From contig NZ_LTAX01000003.1 of NCBI RefSeq assembly GCF_001639745.1, positions 248,001 to 312,000 of the forward strand: a DNA stretch of 64,000 nucleotides, given 5' to 3'. Positions within the stretch are counted from its first letter, which is position 1. Every line of letters starts with the position of its first letter. Made by a program: the position numbers and the translations under genes. Below the pieces are notes generated by a model that saw nothing but the letters and a program-made list of their open reading frames with translations, did not search any database and was not told the DNA's origin. Source of the stretch: Marinomonas gallaica (GTDB taxonomy: Bacteria; Pseudomonadota; Gammaproteobacteria; Pseudomonadales; Marinomonadaceae). Shown in pieces: positions 27,515 to 38,725 of this stretch.

Positions 27515-27673
27515 ATGCTAGCCAAAAAATATGATCGCACTACCCTCAATATAAGCGATAACAGGTATTTTCTAACTGAGCCATTCAGTGCAAACAAACC
27601 TAATCTAAATCACAATGAGGCACTGGGTTCAGTCTTACTCAGTCAGACTACCAAAAGCGTGGTGACGCTATGA
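27515..27673 (+). CDS. Small ORF of 52 codons translationally coupled to the BCCT-like gene
   Basis: Starts ATG at 27515 with TGGAGAG five bases before it, a strong ribosome binding site. The peptide begins MLAKKYDRTT and ends TKSVVTL; it is hydrophilic and contains FLTEPFSANKPNLNHNEALG. Its stop TGA (27671-27673) overlaps the ATG of the next gene (27670) in an ATGA arrangement, the classic sign of coupled translation, while the downstream gene has only a weak site of its own. It could be a functional small protein or a leader peptide. No family recognised. Confidence 0.6.
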   Translation: MLAKKYDRTTLNISDNRYFLTEPFSANKPNLNHNEALGSVLLSQTTKSVVTL

Positions 27674-28887
27674 ATATTCTTTTATCGTCAGGACTAATCT
27701 TCTCTTTCATCGCTATAGCGGTAATTTTATTCAAATGGTGGAATGTAAAGTGCGTCGGAGTAACGCCAGTGCGCACTCTTACATTTATCGCGATCCTGTT
27801 CACATCAGGATTGGATGTAGGTCTAATAATGTTTCCACTAACCGAATTTAGCGGCTACGCAAACCTTGTTGAAGGTCCAGAATACAGCTTTGCCAACCCT
27901 TTAGCGATTGAGTTTGGTTTTTGGGCTTTCTTGATATGGGGCTTTTATTTCCTTACCTGTTTCTACTTCTGCATCATCGAGCCGCACGTTAAATTTTTCG
28001 AAATCCCTTTAGTAAAACTGATCAATAACATCGTGATTATAGGAACCTGTGCATTCACAGCATGCCTACTACTGATTAACTTACCTTGGTATTTACCACA
28101 GATTGGTGATGGTGAGTCAGTGGTATCTGCCTTCTACCTAATTGTACTCGCATCTATCGCTCTTGCAGTCTATTCAAGCAGCAGCATGAAACTTCTCCGA
28201 TTACTTAGCTTAGGTTCCAGTATTCTTTTTATCGGACTGATCGCTATTATGTGGTACCGAGCTTTCATGACGGACAACGGTTTTCCTGCGGATTTCTTAA
28301 ATAAGGCCAGCTTGATCGGAGAATACTTCACCAATATTCACCAGTTCATGTTGCCACTTAACGACTACCATGCCTTTTATCTATTCTGGTGGTTTTCTTG
28401 GAGTATCATGATTGGTCAATTCACGGCACGTTTCGTCAGTGGAATCCGCACTTGGCAGCTACTGCTAGCAATGGTGGCACTTCCATCTATCGCAATTGGT
28501 ATCTGGTTCGCTATTCTTTACCACTACCACATTGAAGGCATACAGATTGCAGGCTTTATCAATGACTTAATGATCATTGTTGGGATCTTGATGGTGGTAA
28601 ACTCGCTGGACTCGCTGATTCGTCTATATAGCGACAACCTTAACCTAACCGTAGAACGCTTTGGATTAATCCCTTATATCATTGGTAACCTCGTTGTGAT
28701 GTGCGGCCTTACGCTATTATTCCAACTCGATTTTCTACGTATAGAATGGGTCGGTGCTTTAGTAATTGGACTTTACTTCAGCTGTTTTGGTTACATCATG
28801 CTGAAAAAGCGTACCGAAGTTGCCAGTATTGAATGCCCTAGTAAGAAAAATGCTTTCGAGTTTAATCAAGTTGATGCAGCCAGCTAG
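27670..28887 (+). CDS. Divergent BCCT-like membrane transporter
   Basis: 405 residues with about 10-11 hydrophobic helices. Similarity to betaine/choline/carnitine transporters is seen in two blocks. FTSGLDVGLIMFPLTEF lines up with the glycine-rich FAAGMGIGLxFWGxAEP segment, and FWWFSWSIMIGQFTARFVSG lines up with the WWxSWxPFVGxFIARISRG block. Key residues differ: GMGIG is GLDVG here and the Pro-Phe is lost. It is 100 or more residues shorter than usual family members. It is translated in overlap with the preceding 52-codon ORF. It may be a transporter with changed ion or substrate use, or a membrane sensor derived from one. Confidence 0.65.
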   Translation: MNILLSSGLIFSFIAIAVILFKWWNVKCVGVTPVRTLTFIAILFTSGLDVGLIMFPLTEFSGYANLVEGPEYSFANPLAIEFGFWAFLIWGFYFLTCFYFCIIEPHVKFFEIPLVKLINNIVIIGTCAFTACLLLINLPWYLPQIGDGESVVSAFYLIVLASIALAVYSSSSMKLLRLLSLGSSILFIGLIAIMWYRAFMTDNGFPADFLNKASLIGEYFTNIHQFMLPLNDYHAFYLFWWFSWSIMIGQFTARFVSGIRTWQLLLAMVALPSIAIGIWFAILYHYHIEGIQIAGFINDLMIIVGILMVVNSLDSLIRLYSDNLNLTVERFGLIPYIIGNLVVMCGLTLLFQLDFLRIEWVGALVIGLYFSCFGYIMLKKRTEVASIECPSKKNAFEFNQVDAAS

Positions 28888-28900
28888 GAGATAGGAACTG

Positions 28901-28939
28901 GGTCTCAGATGAATGAAAGTCATATGTTCATCTGAGTCC
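28901..28939 (+). terminator. Terminator-like hairpin after the BCCT-like gene
   Basis: Stem 28901-28913/28927-28939, one mismatch, followed by TCTCTTGATT. T-run is poor. Confidence 0.55.
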
Positions 28940-28960
28940 TCTCTTGATTAGTTTGCAAGA

Positions 28961-29491
28961 TCAAATGATTTCAGAAAGGTAGGCTTTAAATTGATCAGCA
29001 AGCTCGTCAAAGCTATCCATTGTCCCAGCATGCCTATTTAGATTACCAGCATCTACACTGTGCGTTTGATAATGTATCACGACAGTTTCTAACTCATCAT
29101 CCACCGTATTTTGCAACAAGGCCATATAGATTCCTTGGTTTGCTGAATTCTTATAAGAGATGTAAAAATCGATATACTTCTTACCAGAAATCATATCACC
29201 ACCAGCTTTCACACCATTTTTTAGTTTATTACCAACTAAATCAAATTCCTTCGCCAGCTCATTATAAAAAGCAGCTAACTTCTCACTTGCGACAGAGCCT
29301 TTCGCACCAAAGATACGCTTTGCAGCTCTTGGAAAACGGACTCTAGTATTTTTCTCAATCGCCTCTATTAGCAACTCTTTCTCTAATTCATCCAAACCTT
29401 TCTTAGCAATCGCATTGTTATAGAGATTGATTAATTGTTTCTCAGTGTATTTGTCTTCTTGGATATTTTTTATTAGGTCTTTGATTTCCAT
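28961..29491 (-). CDS. Hypothetical protein, 176 residues
   Basis: Family not recognised. Soluble, with no signal peptide. The N-terminal half is helical and highly charged; the C-terminal half is probably beta-rich (KKYIDFYISYKNSANQG, then ELETVVIHYQTHS). Codon use is more AT-rich than the neighbouring pnp cluster, suggesting a lineage-specific or acquired gene. It converges with the BCCT-like gene. Confidence 0.55.
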   Translation of the reverse strand: MEIKDLIKNIQEDKYTEKQLINLYNNAIAKKGLDELEKELLIEAIEKNTRVRFPRAAKRIFGAKGSVASEKLAAFYNELAKEFDLVGNKLKNGVKAGGDMISGKKYIDFYISYKNSANQGIYMALLQNTVDDELETVVIHYQTHSVDAGNLNRHAGTMDSFDELADQFKAYLSEII

Positions 29492-29897
29492 ATTCTTACT
29501 GCTTATATAAATGTAAACATTGTGATTGGTTAAATTTTTAATTAGTAAAGTTTAAGCGAAAGTAACGACAAAAACTGTCGTTTGATGCCCTAAGGGAGCT
29601 TTTAGGGTCAGATGAAAATTAACCCTATTAGACCATTCTTCCAGCAAGACTATTACCCTATTAGCTCTCACTCCTACGTTTGACTTACGCTGACGTTCGA
29701 TGCTGAAGCACAAGCCGAGACTGACGCAAGCAAATTGAATTGCATAGGATAAAGGTTGAGAGGCCCAAGCTTGAGAACTAGCGACTTCTGCGATTTACTT
29801 CAAGGTGCGAGCTATATCCACGATGGAATCGGGTCATACAGGCAATAAAAAAGGAGCACCGAGGTGCTCCTTTTAGAGAGTTAACTAAAAGTTAAGA
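29492..29897. other. Non-coding region between an orphan gene and pnp
   Basis: 406 bases without a supported ORF. Only the pnp terminator (29849-29874) is recognised. Confidence 0.5.
29849..29874 (-). terminator. Intrinsic terminator of pnp
   Basis: 12-bp stem 29849-29860/29863-29874; minus-strand transcript ends in a run of six T. Lies 23 bases after the pnp stop. Confidence 0.92.
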
Positions 29898-32009
29898 TTA
29901 ACCAGCTACAAAGCCGGCTTTTTCTTCTTCAGTGACTTCTTTGATAGATAGCTTGATACGGCCGCGTGCGTCTACGTCTAAGACTTTAACGATTACGTCT
30001 TGGCCTTCTTGTAGTACGTCAGCCACTGCGCGGATACGCTCTTCAGCGATCTGAGAGATGTGTACTAGACCATCTTTACCAGGAAGGATGTTCACGAATG
30101 CACCGAATTCCGCTAGACGAACTACTTTACCTTGGTAAAGCTTGTCGATCTCAGCTTCTGCAGTGATTTCATGAATACGTAGCATTGCCGCATCAGAAGC
30201 AGACTTATCAGGTGCGTAGATACGTACAGTACCGTCGTCGTCAAGATCGATAGAAGCGCCAGTTTCTTCAGTAATAGAACGGATGGTTGCACCGCCTTTA
30301 CCGATTACTTCACGAATTTTCTCTGGATCAATTTTGAATGTCGCCATAGAAGGTGCATTCGGAGAAACTTCTGGACGAGCGTAGCCGATCACTTCCGCCA
30401 TTTCACGTAGGATGTGCTTACGTGCTTCCATCGCTTGAGATAGCGCGATGTCCATGATTTCTTCGTTGATACCTTCGATCTTGATATCCATTTGAAGCGC
30501 TGTGATACCTTCTTCAGTACCCGCTACTTTAAAGTCCATGTCACCTAGGTGGTCTTCGTCACCTAGAATGTCTGTTAGAACTGCAAAGCCGTCGTCTTCT
30601 TTGATAAGACCCATTGCGATACCCGCAACCGGTGCTTTAAGAGGAACACCCGCATCCATCATAGACAGAGACGCGCCACATACAGACGCCATTGAGCTTG
30701 AACCGTTAGATTCAGTGATCTCAGATACCACGCGGATGGTGTATGGAAATTCGTCTTCAGACGGAAGAACCGCTTGAACACCACGACGTGCTAAACGGCC
30801 GTGACCGATTTCACGACGGCCAACACCGCCCATACGACCACACTCACCTACAGAGTAAGGAGGGAAGTTGTAATGCAGCATAAAGCTGTCTTTTGATTCG
30901 CCTGCAAGACCGTCAGCGATCTGTGCGTCACGGCTTGTACCTAGTGTACAAGTCGCAATGGCTTGTGTTTCACCACGTGTAAACAAAGCTGAGCCGTGAG
31001 TTTTCTTCAACATGCCCACTTCAACGTTGATGCCACGAACCGTTTTATTGTCACGGCCGTCAATACGTGGTTTACCGTCGATTACGCGACGACGAACGAT
31101 GTTTTTCTCAAGTTTAGAGAAGACACCTGTTACATCTGATTCAGAGTATGGGCCTTCTTCAGAAACAAGCTGAGCGATTGCTTTTTCACGCACTTCACCA
31201 AGTTTGGTGTAACGCGCCAATTTCTCAGAAATACCGTAGGCTTCTTCAATTTGATCCGCGTAGCCAAGTTTAACCGCGTCAACTAGATCAGCGTTTGCTT
31301 GTTCAGCAGACCATTCCCAACGAGGCTTACCAGCCTCTGCGGCGAAGTCATTGATCACAGAGATCGCTGTTTGCATTTCTTTGTGTGCGTAAAGTACCGC
31401 GCCAAGCATTTCGTCTTCAGTCAGTTCTTGTGCTTCAGACTCAACCATTAGGACAGCATCTTTTGTACCCGCAACAACCATGTCTAGTAGAGACTCAGAA
31501 AGCTCAGAGTTAGACGGGTTTAGTACGTAGCCAGTTTCATCACTGAAACCAACACGTGCACAACCGATTGGGCCATTGAATGGGATGCCAGAGATCGTTA
31601 GCGCTGCTGATGTTGCAAGCATTGCTGCGATGTCAGCGTCCAGATCAGTGTTAGTCGACATAACCGTACAAACTACTTGAACTTCGTTCATGTAGCCTTT
31701 TGGGAAAAGTGGACGGATTGGACGGTCGATCAAACGAGACGTTAGCGTCTCTTTTTCTGAAGGACGGCCTTCACGCTTAAGGAAACCACCTGGGATTTTA
31801 CCTACTGCGTAAGTACGTTCTTGATAATGTACTGAAAGAGGGAAAAAGTCTTGACCTGGTTTAGCCGTTTTAGAGCCAACCACGGTTGCAAGCACTTGCG
31901 CATCACCCATTGTACATAGAACAGCACCTGTCGCTTGACGTGCAATGCGACCTGTTTCTAGTGTGACTTCTTGATTTCCGTATTGAAACGTTTTTGTCGT
32001 AATACTCAC
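29898..32009 (-). CDS. pnp: Polynucleotide phosphorylase
   Basis: 3'-to-5' exoribonuclease that phosphorolyses RNA to nucleoside diphosphates; a component of the RNA degradosome. 703 residues, normal length: two RNase PH domains separated by a helical linker, then a KH domain ([12 protein letters not shown]) and a C-terminal S1 domain ([21 protein letters not shown]). It is the last gene of the large minus-strand operon, after rpsO, the order also seen in E. coli. Between rpsO and pnp there is a hairpin terminator that probably lowers expression. Confidence 0.97.
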   Translation of the reverse strand: MSITTKTFQYGNQEVTLETGRIARQATGAVLCTMGDAQVLATVVGSKTAKPGQDFFPLSVHYQERTYAVGKIPGGFLKREGRPSEKETLTSRLIDRPIRPLFPKGYMNEVQVVCTVMSTNTDLDADIAAMLATSAALTISGIPFNGPIGCARVGFSDETGYVLNPSNSELSESLLDMVVAGTKDAVLMVESEAQELTEDEMLGAVLYAHKEMQTAISVINDFAAEAGKPRWEWSAEQANADLVDAVKLGYADQIEEAYGISEKLARYTKLGEVREKAIAQLVSEEGPYSESDVTGVFSKLEKNIVRRRVIDGKPRIDGRDNKTVRGINVEVGMLKKTHGSALFTRGETQAIATCTLGTSRDAQIADGLAGESKDSFMLHYNFPPYSVGECGRMGGVGRREIGHGRLARRGVQAVLPSEDEFPYTIRVVSEITESNGSSSMASVCGASLSMMDAGVPLKAPVAGIAMGLIKEDDGFAVLTDILGDEDHLGDMDFKVAGTEEGITALQMDIKIEGINEEIMDIALSQAMEARKHILREMAEVIGYARPEVSPNAPSMATFKIDPEKIREVIGKGGATIRSITEETGASIDLDDDGTVRIYAPDKSASDAAMLRIHEITAEAEIDKLYQGKVVRLAEFGAFVNILPGKDGLVHISQIAEERIRAVADVLQEGQDVIVKVLDVDARGRIKLSIKEVTEEEKAGFVAG

Positions 32010-32142
32010 TCGTATTCCTTAACTTATTTTTTGTAACTTTCTCTCAAAGACGTTCTTTGTTAGCCAGTACTCAAATGCATTCTTGCAGAGATAAAAAATA
32101 CATTTGAAGTACAGGCTGTCTCTTGAGAGGCCTATAAGAAAA

Positions 32143-32167
32143 AAGGGCCATAGATTCTATGGCCCTT
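32143..32167 (-). terminator. Terminator/attenuator between rpsO and pnp
   Basis: 11-bp stem 32143-32153/32157-32167, followed on the minus strand by a T-run. In E. coli the rpsO-pnp gap likewise has a terminator that is partly read through. Confidence 0.88.
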
Positions 32168-32175
32168 CTTCAGTC

Positions 32176-32445
32176 TTAGCGACGTAGACCTAGCTTTTTG
32201 ATTAGGCTAGTGTAACGCGCTGCGTCTTTACGCTTAAGGTAATCCAACAACTTACGACGTTGGTTTACCATGCGGATAAGACCGCGACGAGAATGGTGGT
32301 CGCCTTTGTGAGACTTGAAGTGACCTTGTAAACCTTCGATGTTCTTAGTTAGCAATGCAACTTGAACTTCTGGTGAACCTGTGTCGCCTTCTTTAGTTTG
32401 AAACTCAGCAACCAATGCTGCTTTTGATTCTGCAGACAATGCCAT
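32176..32445 (-). CDS. rpsO: 30S ribosomal protein S15
   Basis: 89 residues from the ATG at 32445, which has GGAG seven bases upstream; five extra residues from a start at 32460 are not expected in S15. Binds 16S rRNA as a primary assembly protein. Sequence features include the [11 protein letters not shown] loop, [11 protein letters not shown] and [10 protein letters not shown], all typical of S15. In operon order truB-rpsO-pnp. Confidence 0.97.
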   Translation of the reverse strand: MALSAESKAALVAEFQTKEGDTGSPEVQVALLTKNIEGLQGHFKSHKGDHHSRRGLIRMVNQRRKLLDYLKRKDAARYTSLIKKLGLRR

Positions 32446-32531
32446 AATCTTAATCTCCAATGTAATATGCTATTAAAAATCCAGGGTGGCCGAGCATATT
32501 TTCAGTCACTCTAGTAGCGAGGATTATAGCA

Positions 32532-33461
32532 CTAATTCTTGGCTAACTCACTCGTATTTACCAGTCGTTGAGGCTTAATTTTGCCATTTTTAATGACCCC
32601 TAAGCCCATGAAAGCACGCGTGCCTTCAACGTATAAACGCAGCAACTGATCTTCGTCAAAACCACGGCTGTTGTCCAACAGTCTACCGAAGACTATATCT
32701 TTCGATTCTTGCAAAGACATGACGATCTCCGGTAAATGCAAAACGGCCGTGTCTGAGCCCATTAAGTTCTGATCAAGAACGTCTTCGCCCTGCTCTGCCA
32801 ATGCCTCAAACTCTTCGATGCTCAGCATGTCTGCCGGATCATAATCCGCCGTTGACACACGATGAAGGGCTTTCAAATGCGCACCACAGCCCATCGCCTC
32901 TCCGATGTCTTCACCAATGGTTCTAATGTAGGTGCCTTTCGAACAGCTAATATCCAGCGTCAGAGTATTCTCTGTGCGCTCTAATACTGCTAGATTCGAA
33001 ATGTGGACCTTACGGCGCTTACGCTCTATGGTAATTCCTTGACGAGCATACTCGTACAATGGCTTGCCTTCGTGCTTTAACGCAGAATACATGGGTGGGA
33101 CTTGTTCGATGTCACCACGGAACTGATTAAGCAAACTTTCCAATTCATCATCGGTCAGTTGCGGCACAGGTTCGTTGCTTAAAACATCGCCTTCTTTGTC
33201 GCCGGTGGTTGTGCGTATCCCCAGTTCAATACAGGTGATATAGCGTTTATCGGCATCAAGCAGGAATTGGGAGAACTTGGTCGCTTCACCTAAACAAAGA
33301 GGAAGCATGCCAGTAGCAAGAGGATCAAGAGCCCCCGTGTGCCCAGCCTTAGCGGCACGGAACACACGACGGACTTTTTGTAGCGCTTGATTAGAACTCA
33401 GACCCAGAGGTTTGTTTAGTAGCACGACGCCATCGATGGCGCGCCATTGCGTTTTACCCAT
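32532..33461 (-). CDS. truB: tRNA pseudouridine(55) synthase
   Basis: Converts uridine 55 of tRNA T-loops to pseudouridine. 309 residues. The catalytic Asp is Asp46 within GHTGALDPLATGML; KGTYIRTIGEDIGE is the second conserved block. A PUA-like C-terminal tail follows. It is 9 bases after rbfA and 71 bases before rpsO. Confidence 0.96.
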   Translation of the reverse strand: MGKTQWRAIDGVVLLNKPLGLSSNQALQKVRRVFRAAKAGHTGALDPLATGMLPLCLGEATKFSQFLLDADKRYITCIELGIRTTTGDKEGDVLSNEPVPQLTDDELESLLNQFRGDIEQVPPMYSALKHEGKPLYEYARQGITIERKRRKVHISNLAVLERTENTLTLDISCSKGTYIRTIGEDIGEAMGCGAHLKALHRVSTADYDPADMLSIEEFEALAEQGEDVLDQNLMGSDTAVLHLPEIVMSLQESKDIVFGRLLDNSRGFDEDQLLRLYVEGTRAFMGLGVIKNGKIKPQRLVNTSELAKN

Positions 33462-33470
33462 GGTAATCGC

Positions 33471-33854
33471 TTACTCTTCTGAATCTTTATTCTGGTCATT
33501 ACGGACCGCTTCTTCGATCAAAGCAGACATACGTGCGCCGTTCACTACACTGTTATCGTAGTGGAAACGTAGATGTGGCATCACACGTAGTTTTACTTCT
33601 TTCGCTAAGCGATGACGTAAAAAGCTTTTTGCACTGTCCAAAGCCGTTTGGTTTTCTGCCAAACGCTCTGCATTGTCATCCAAACCTAGCACTGTGTAGT
33701 AAATATCAGCGTAGCCCAAGTCTTTAGCGACTCGGACTTCGTTGATGGTTACTATGCCAAGGCGTGGATCTTTCACTTCAAACTGTATAAGGGATGCCAG
33801 CTCTTTTTGGAGCTGGTCACCGATACGACTAGTACGACTGAATTCGCCTGCCAT
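33471..33854 (-). CDS. rbfA: Ribosome-binding factor A
   Basis: Cold-shock factor binding the 5' region of 16S rRNA during 30S maturation. 127 residues, single KH-like domain (SRTSRIGDQLQKELASLIQ, then DPRLGIVTINEVRV). Lies between infB and truB, the standard order. Confidence 0.95.
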   Translation of the reverse strand: MAGEFSRTSRIGDQLQKELASLIQFEVKDPRLGIVTINEVRVAKDLGYADIYYTVLGLDDNAERLAENQTALDSAKSFLRHRLAKEVKLRVMPHLRFHYDNSVVNGARMSALIEEAVRNDQNKDSEE

Positions 33855-33866
33855 TATGTATCCCTA

Positions 33867-36440
33867 TTAAAGTGTACGAGCGACTTCGATGGTCTTGAAG
33901 ACCTCGATCTTATCGCCTTCTTTCACGTCGTTGTAGTTCTTCACGCCGATACCACATTCAATGCCTTGACGAACTTCGTTAACAGCATCTTTGTAGCGAC
34001 GTAGCGACTCAAGCTCACCTTCGTAAATTACTACGTTGTCGCGTAGTACACGGATGCTTTCGTTACGGAAAACCGTACCTTCAAGTACCATACAGCCGGC
34101 CACAAGACCGAACTTAGGTGAACGGAAGACGTCACGTACTTCAGCAGTACCGACAATATCTTCGCGAAGATCAGGAGACAACATGCCAGATAGAGCCGCT
34201 TTCACATCATCGATGATGTTGTAGATGACGCTGTAGTAACGTAGGTCTACGCTTTCACGATCGATAAGTTGCTTAGCCGAGCTGTCCGCACGAACGTTGA
34301 AACCAAAGATTACCGCTTCAGATGCCAATGCTAGCGTCGCATCCGTTTCAGTAATACCACCTACACCGCTCGAGATGATGTTCACTTTTACTTCATCAGT
34401 GCTTAGATCGTTCAACGATTTAATCAAAGCTTCTAATGAACCGCGAACGTCTGCTTTCAATACGATGTTCAGAGTACCGACTTCGTCTGCACCCATTCCT
34501 GAGAATAGGTTTTCAAGCTTAGCAGAGTGCTGACGTGCGAAGCGTACTTCACGGTATTTACCTTGACGGAAGTTAGCCACTTCACGCGCTTTACGCTCAT
34601 CAGCAACAACGATGAATTCTTCACCCGATTCTGGTGTACCGTCTAGACCTAAGATCTCTACAGGAATAGATGGGCCCGCAGACATTACCGCCTTACCGTT
34701 CTCATCCAACAACGCACGTACACGACCCATTTGTAGGCCAGCCAATACGATGTCGCCTTTCTTAAGCGTACCATTTTGTACCAGTACCGTTGCAACCGAA
34801 CCACGGCCACGATCAAGACGAGATTCAACCACCACACCACGACCCGGCGCACTTGGTACAGCCGTAAGCTCTAGTACTTCTGCTTGAAGCAATACTGCTT
34901 CTAGAAGTGCGTCGATACCTTCACCAGACTTAGCGGAAACGCCTACGAATTGGATGTCACCACCCCATTCTTCTGGTACCACTTCTTGTGCTACCAATTC
35001 GTTTTTCACTTTGTCAATGTCTGCGCCTTCTTTGTCGATCTTGGTCATCGCCACAACCATTGGCACACCGGCAGCACGAGAATGCTGAATCGCTTCAATG
35101 GTTTGAGGCATAACGCCGTCGTCTGCCGCACACACTAGGATAACGATATCTGTCGCTTGAGCACCACGTGCACGCATAGACGTAAACGCCGCGTGTCCAG
35201 GTGTATCAAGGAAACTTACCATACCGTGGTCCGTTTCTACGTGGTAAGCACCAATGTGCTGTGTAATACCACCAGACTCTGCAGCCGCTACGCGTGTTGT
35301 ACGAATGTAGTCAAGTAGCGATGTTTTACCATGGTCTACGTGGCCCATTACCGTAACAACAGGTGCGCGTTTGATCGCTTCACCTTCGTAATCAATCGCT
35401 TCTAGCATGTCATTTTCGACAGCATTTTCATCGATAAATTTCGCTTTGTGGCCCATTTCTTCAACCACAAGTGTCGCAGTATCACGGTCAATTGTTTGGT
35501 TAATGGTTGCCATAGCACCCATTTTGAACATTACCTTAATCACCTCTGCTGCTTTAATTGCCATTTTATCGGCCAATTCAGCAACAGTAATGCTTTCAGG
35601 AAGTGCTACTTCGTGAATCATTGGAGCGGTCGGTTTTTGGAAACCGTGCTCTTGTTTTGAAGGTCTCTTAAGCTTGCGCTTACCGCCGCGACGAGAAAAT
35701 TCATCGTCATCATTCAAAGAAATACGACCGCTACGCTTAGAGTCTGGCTGACGGCCACGAGCTTTTTCTTTATCACGAGCAGGTGCCGCAGCTTTCTTAC
35801 CTTTCGGTGCTGGTGCACTTGGCTTAGATTCGCCAGGCGCTTGAGAAACCTTACGATTGGTTTTGGTCTCTTTCGAATTTTCCACGAGTTTATCCGCTCC
35901 CATATCGGAGTCGTTTGGCTCCGCTTGCTTTGTTGCTCGTTGTTCTGCATTACGTTCTGTATTTAGACGTTCCGCTTCTTTACGAGCTTGTTCTTCAGCT
36001 TCAGCTTTTGCTTTGGCTGCCTGTTCGGCTTCAAGTTTAGCTGCTTCTTCGCGAGCTTTCTCAGCCTCTATACGTGCTTGTTCTTCTGCTGCGCGCTGCT
36101 CTGCAAGCAATTCTTGCTCGCGTGTCAACGCATCATCAGCATCCGGACGTTTTACGTAGGTGCGCTTTTTCTTTACAGCAACATTTACTGTTTTGCCACC
36201 ACCACCAGCAGACAATGTGCTTTTGGTGCGACGCTGTAAAGTGATGCGTTGCTCACCTTCCGTCTCACCTGCATCGCCATGCTGACGTTTAAGATAGTTT
36301 AACAGTATTTGCTTCTCAACATCAGATACTTCTTGGTCAACACTCTTATGAGGCAAACCAGCATCTTTCATCTGAGTTAATAATTTCTCGACTGGCGTAT
36401 TTACCAGTTCGGATAGTATCTTAACGGTTTGAACTGTCAT
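33867..36440 (-). CDS. infB: Translation initiation factor IF-2
   Basis: GTPase that loads initiator fMet-tRNA on the 30S subunit; its partner tRNA-fMet is encoded upstream in the same operon. 857 residues: an N-terminal IF2N helix domain, a long charged Lys/Glu/Ala-rich linker (about 120-250), a second IF2N-like domain, then the G-domain with [17 protein letters not shown] and TKID, and C-terminal beta-barrel and IF2-C domains. Lies 25 bases after nusA, 12 bases before rbfA. Confidence 0.97.
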   Translation of the reverse strand: MTVQTVKILSELVNTPVEKLLTQMKDAGLPHKSVDQEVSDVEKQILLNYLKRQHGDAGETEGEQRITLQRRTKSTLSAGGGGKTVNVAVKKKRTYVKRPDADDALTREQELLAEQRAAEEQARIEAEKAREEAAKLEAEQAAKAKAEAEEQARKEAERLNTERNAEQRATKQAEPNDSDMGADKLVENSKETKTNRKVSQAPGESKPSAPAPKGKKAAAPARDKEKARGRQPDSKRSGRISLNDDDEFSRRGGKRKLKRPSKQEHGFQKPTAPMIHEVALPESITVAELADKMAIKAAEVIKVMFKMGAMATINQTIDRDTATLVVEEMGHKAKFIDENAVENDMLEAIDYEGEAIKRAPVVTVMGHVDHGKTSLLDYIRTTRVAAAESGGITQHIGAYHVETDHGMVSFLDTPGHAAFTSMRARGAQATDIVILVCAADDGVMPQTIEAIQHSRAAGVPMVVAMTKIDKEGADIDKVKNELVAQEVVPEEWGGDIQFVGVSAKSGEGIDALLEAVLLQAEVLELTAVPSAPGRGVVVESRLDRGRGSVATVLVQNGTLKKGDIVLAGLQMGRVRALLDENGKAVMSAGPSIPVEILGLDGTPESGEEFIVVADERKAREVANFRQGKYREVRFARQHSAKLENLFSGMGADEVGTLNIVLKADVRGSLEALIKSLNDLSTDEVKVNIISSGVGGITETDATLALASEAVIFGFNVRADSSAKQLIDRESVDLRYYSVIYNIIDDVKAALSGMLSPDLREDIVGTAEVRDVFRSPKFGLVAGCMVLEGTVFRNESIRVLRDNVVIYEGELESLRRYKDAVNEVRQGIECGIGVKNYNDVKEGDKIEVFKTIEVARTL

Positions 36441-36465
36441 TAAGTTCCCCCTTTTTACTCAGATT

Positions 36466-37956
36466 TCATTCAGATTCAGCAAACCATGGCGCACGCGCTG
36501 TCAGTATCAATGTCGCTGCACGTTTTTCATCCATTCCATCAATTTCGATTAATTCATCAACTGACTGTTCTGCCAAATCTTCCATCGTAACTACGCCTTT
36601 CGACGCTAGAACCAAAGCAAGGTGATTATCCATACCTTCCATTTCAAGCAGGTCTTGAGCAGGTTTTGCACTGTCTAGCTGCTCTTCTTCTTGTAGCGCT
36701 TGGTTCAATAGCGTTTCTTTAGCACGTGTACGCAACTCGTTTACTAAATCTTCATCAAATCCGTCGATGTCTAACATCTCTTCCATAGGCACATATGCAA
36801 TCTCTTCAACAGATGCAAAGCCTTCTTCCGCTAGCTGAATCGCTAGGTCATCATCAATGTCCAAAGCAGACACAAACAGATCAATCAGCTTTTGTGATTC
36901 TTCTTGTTGTTTCGCTTCAGCATCTTCAGCAGTCATTACATTCAAAGTCCAGCCTGTCAAAGCTGACGCTAGGCGAACGTTTTGACCATTACGACCAATC
37001 GCTTGAGCAAGATTGTCACTCTTAACCGCTACATCCATAGCGTGTGAGTCTTCATCAATAACGATTGAGTCAACTTCTGCAGGTGCCATCGCATTGATTA
37101 CTAATTGTGCTGGGTTGTCATCCCAAAGCACAATATCAACACGCTCACCGTTCATTTCGTTAGAAACCGCTTGCACACGTGCGCCACGCATGCCGACACA
37201 GGCACCGATCGGGTCAATACGACGATCGCTTGTTTTCACAGCGATTTTTGCACGAAGGCCAGGATCACGAGCCGCGCCACGGATGTCGATCACTTCTTCA
37301 GAGATCTCAGGCACTTCCAAACGGAATAACTCAACCATGTACTCAGGTGCCGTACGTGAAAGTACTAACTGAGAACCACGGTTGTCTTCACGAATTTCTA
37401 ATAACAACGCACGAATACGATCGTTTAAACGGAACGTTTCGCGATTGATTAAATGTTCTTTTGGTAAAGACGCTTCCGCGTTCTCACCCAAATCAATAAT
37501 CAGACTGTCACGAGTGACTTTCTTAACTTGACCATGAACAAGCTTGCCCACTTTGTCGCTGTACTGAGCCACCATTTTCGCACGCTCTGCTTCACGTACT
37601 TTTTGCACGATCACTTGCTTAGCAGTTTGTGCCGCGATACGGCCGAACGCTTCAGATTCGATTTCTTCTTCAAAAATTTCGCCAGCACCCAATGCCAGGC
37701 CCATTTCTTCCATATCATCAGTCGTCAATTCAGAATCTGGAGTAGAGTAATCTTCATCTACTACGATGTCCCATTGACGGTATGTTTTGTAATCACCAGT
37801 ACGTTGGTCAATCGATACACGTACTTTGGCTTCGCCTTCAAAACGTCGTTTTGCAGCGCTTGCTAGTGCAGTTTCTACGGCCTCAAAAATCACCTGTTTA
37901 GGCACATCTTTTTCGTTGGATACCGCTTCTACTACCAAAAGAATTTCTTTGCTCAT
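36466..37956 (-). CDS. nusA: Transcription termination/antitermination factor NusA
   Basis: RNA-polymerase-binding elongation factor. About 496 residues from the ATG at 37956 (GAGAGG spaced 8 bases upstream; a TTG at 37974 is the longer alternative). N-terminal domain, S1 domain, two KH domains ([21 protein letters not shown]) and two C-terminal acidic repeats, as in other gammaproteobacteria. Between rimP and infB. Confidence 0.96.
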   Translation of the reverse strand: MSKEILLVVEAVSNEKDVPKQVIFEAVETALASAAKRRFEGEAKVRVSIDQRTGDYKTYRQWDIVVDEDYSTPDSELTTDDMEEMGLALGAGEIFEEEIESEAFGRIAAQTAKQVIVQKVREAERAKMVAQYSDKVGKLVHGQVKKVTRDSLIIDLGENAEASLPKEHLINRETFRLNDRIRALLLEIREDNRGSQLVLSRTAPEYMVELFRLEVPEISEEVIDIRGAARDPGLRAKIAVKTSDRRIDPIGACVGMRGARVQAVSNEMNGERVDIVLWDDNPAQLVINAMAPAEVDSIVIDEDSHAMDVAVKSDNLAQAIGRNGQNVRLASALTGWTLNVMTAEDAEAKQQEESQKLIDLFVSALDIDDDLAIQLAEEGFASVEEIAYVPMEEMLDIDGFDEDLVNELRTRAKETLLNQALQEEEQLDSAKPAQDLLEMEGMDNHLALVLASKGVVTMEDLAEQSVDELIEIDGMDEKRAATLILTARAPWFAESE

Positions 37957-37986
37957 CCTTTTAGCCTCTCTCAAAGGTTGAATAAA

Positions 37987-38448
37987 TTAAAACTGAGGAA
38001 CTATGTTTGCTTTTTCAATCAACTCGATTGGCAGCAAGTACTCTTCGTTATCTACGAGCAGCACTACTTCATCACCTTCAATACTGGTGAGCTGACCTTT
38101 AAATTTGCGGCGACCATCAAACGGCACACGCAAGCGTAATGACACAACAGAACCAAGAAAACGTTGGTACTGGCTGAGTTCAAATAATGGGCGATCTAGA
38201 CCTGGTGATGAAACCTCAAGGTTGTATTCGCCGGAAATAGGGTCTTCTACATCCATAATCGCACTTACTTGACGACTAACCGATGCACAAGCCTCCACAT
38301 CAATACCTTCTTCGGAGTCTGTTTCAATGAAAACACGTAGAACAGAATCCTTGCCGTGAGATAGGTATTCGAGCCCCCAAAATTCAAAGCCTAAACCTTC
38401 AACAACGGGCCTGATAAGCTCTTCTAATTGTGTGAACTTAGTAGACAA
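37987..38448 (-). CDS. rimP: Ribosome maturation factor RimP
   Basis: 30S maturation factor. A TTG start at 38448 is chosen: CGGAG lies 7 bases upstream and the protein then begins LSTKFTQLEELIRPVV, as family members do; the longer frame from 38499 would add 17 unrelated residues. About 153 residues with the motifs LRVFIETD and YNLEVSSPGLDRPL. First protein gene after the tRNA pair and before nusA. Confidence 0.93.
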   Translation of the reverse strand: MSTKFTQLEELIRPVVEGLGFEFWGLEYLSHGKDSVLRVFIETDSEEGIDVEACASVSRQVSAIMDVEDPISGEYNLEVSSPGLDRPLFELSQYQRFLGSVVSLRLRVPFDGRRKFKGQLTSIEGDEVVLLVDNEEYLLPIELIEKANIVPQF

Positions 38449-38525
38449 ATGACTTCTCCGATAAAAAGCGTAGAAACAAAAAACGGGCTCAAGGCCCATT
38501 TAACTGCAGTTCAGATAGCAAAAAA

Positions 38526-38538
38526 CCCCATATAGGGG
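38526..38538 (-). terminator. Weak hairpin with T-run between tRNA-fMet and rimP
   Basis: CCCC-TATAT-GGGG on the minus strand followed by six T. Only 4 bp of stem, so probably an attenuator rather than a full stop. Confidence 0.45.
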
Positions 38539-38601
38539 CCATCCAAACTATAAGATCTTCTCAGACCTTAATCTTACTATGTAACCATAATAAGACTAGG
38601 T

Positions 38602-38678
<77 letters not shown>

Positions 38679-38725
38679 ACAACGAGAATACATTCTACTA
38701 CAGGAATGCGTTACTCTTCAAGAAA

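Noticed and set aside
35857..36239. Long plus-strand ORFs rich in Ser/Ala/Phe over infB
   Set aside because: Mirror of the charged repeat linker of IF-2 on the other strand; low complexity and no start signals.
38521..38600. Possible third tRNA gene between tRNA-fMet and rimP
   Set aside because: Only a short hairpin and inverted TAAGAT/ATCTTA pieces; no cloverleaf can be drawn.
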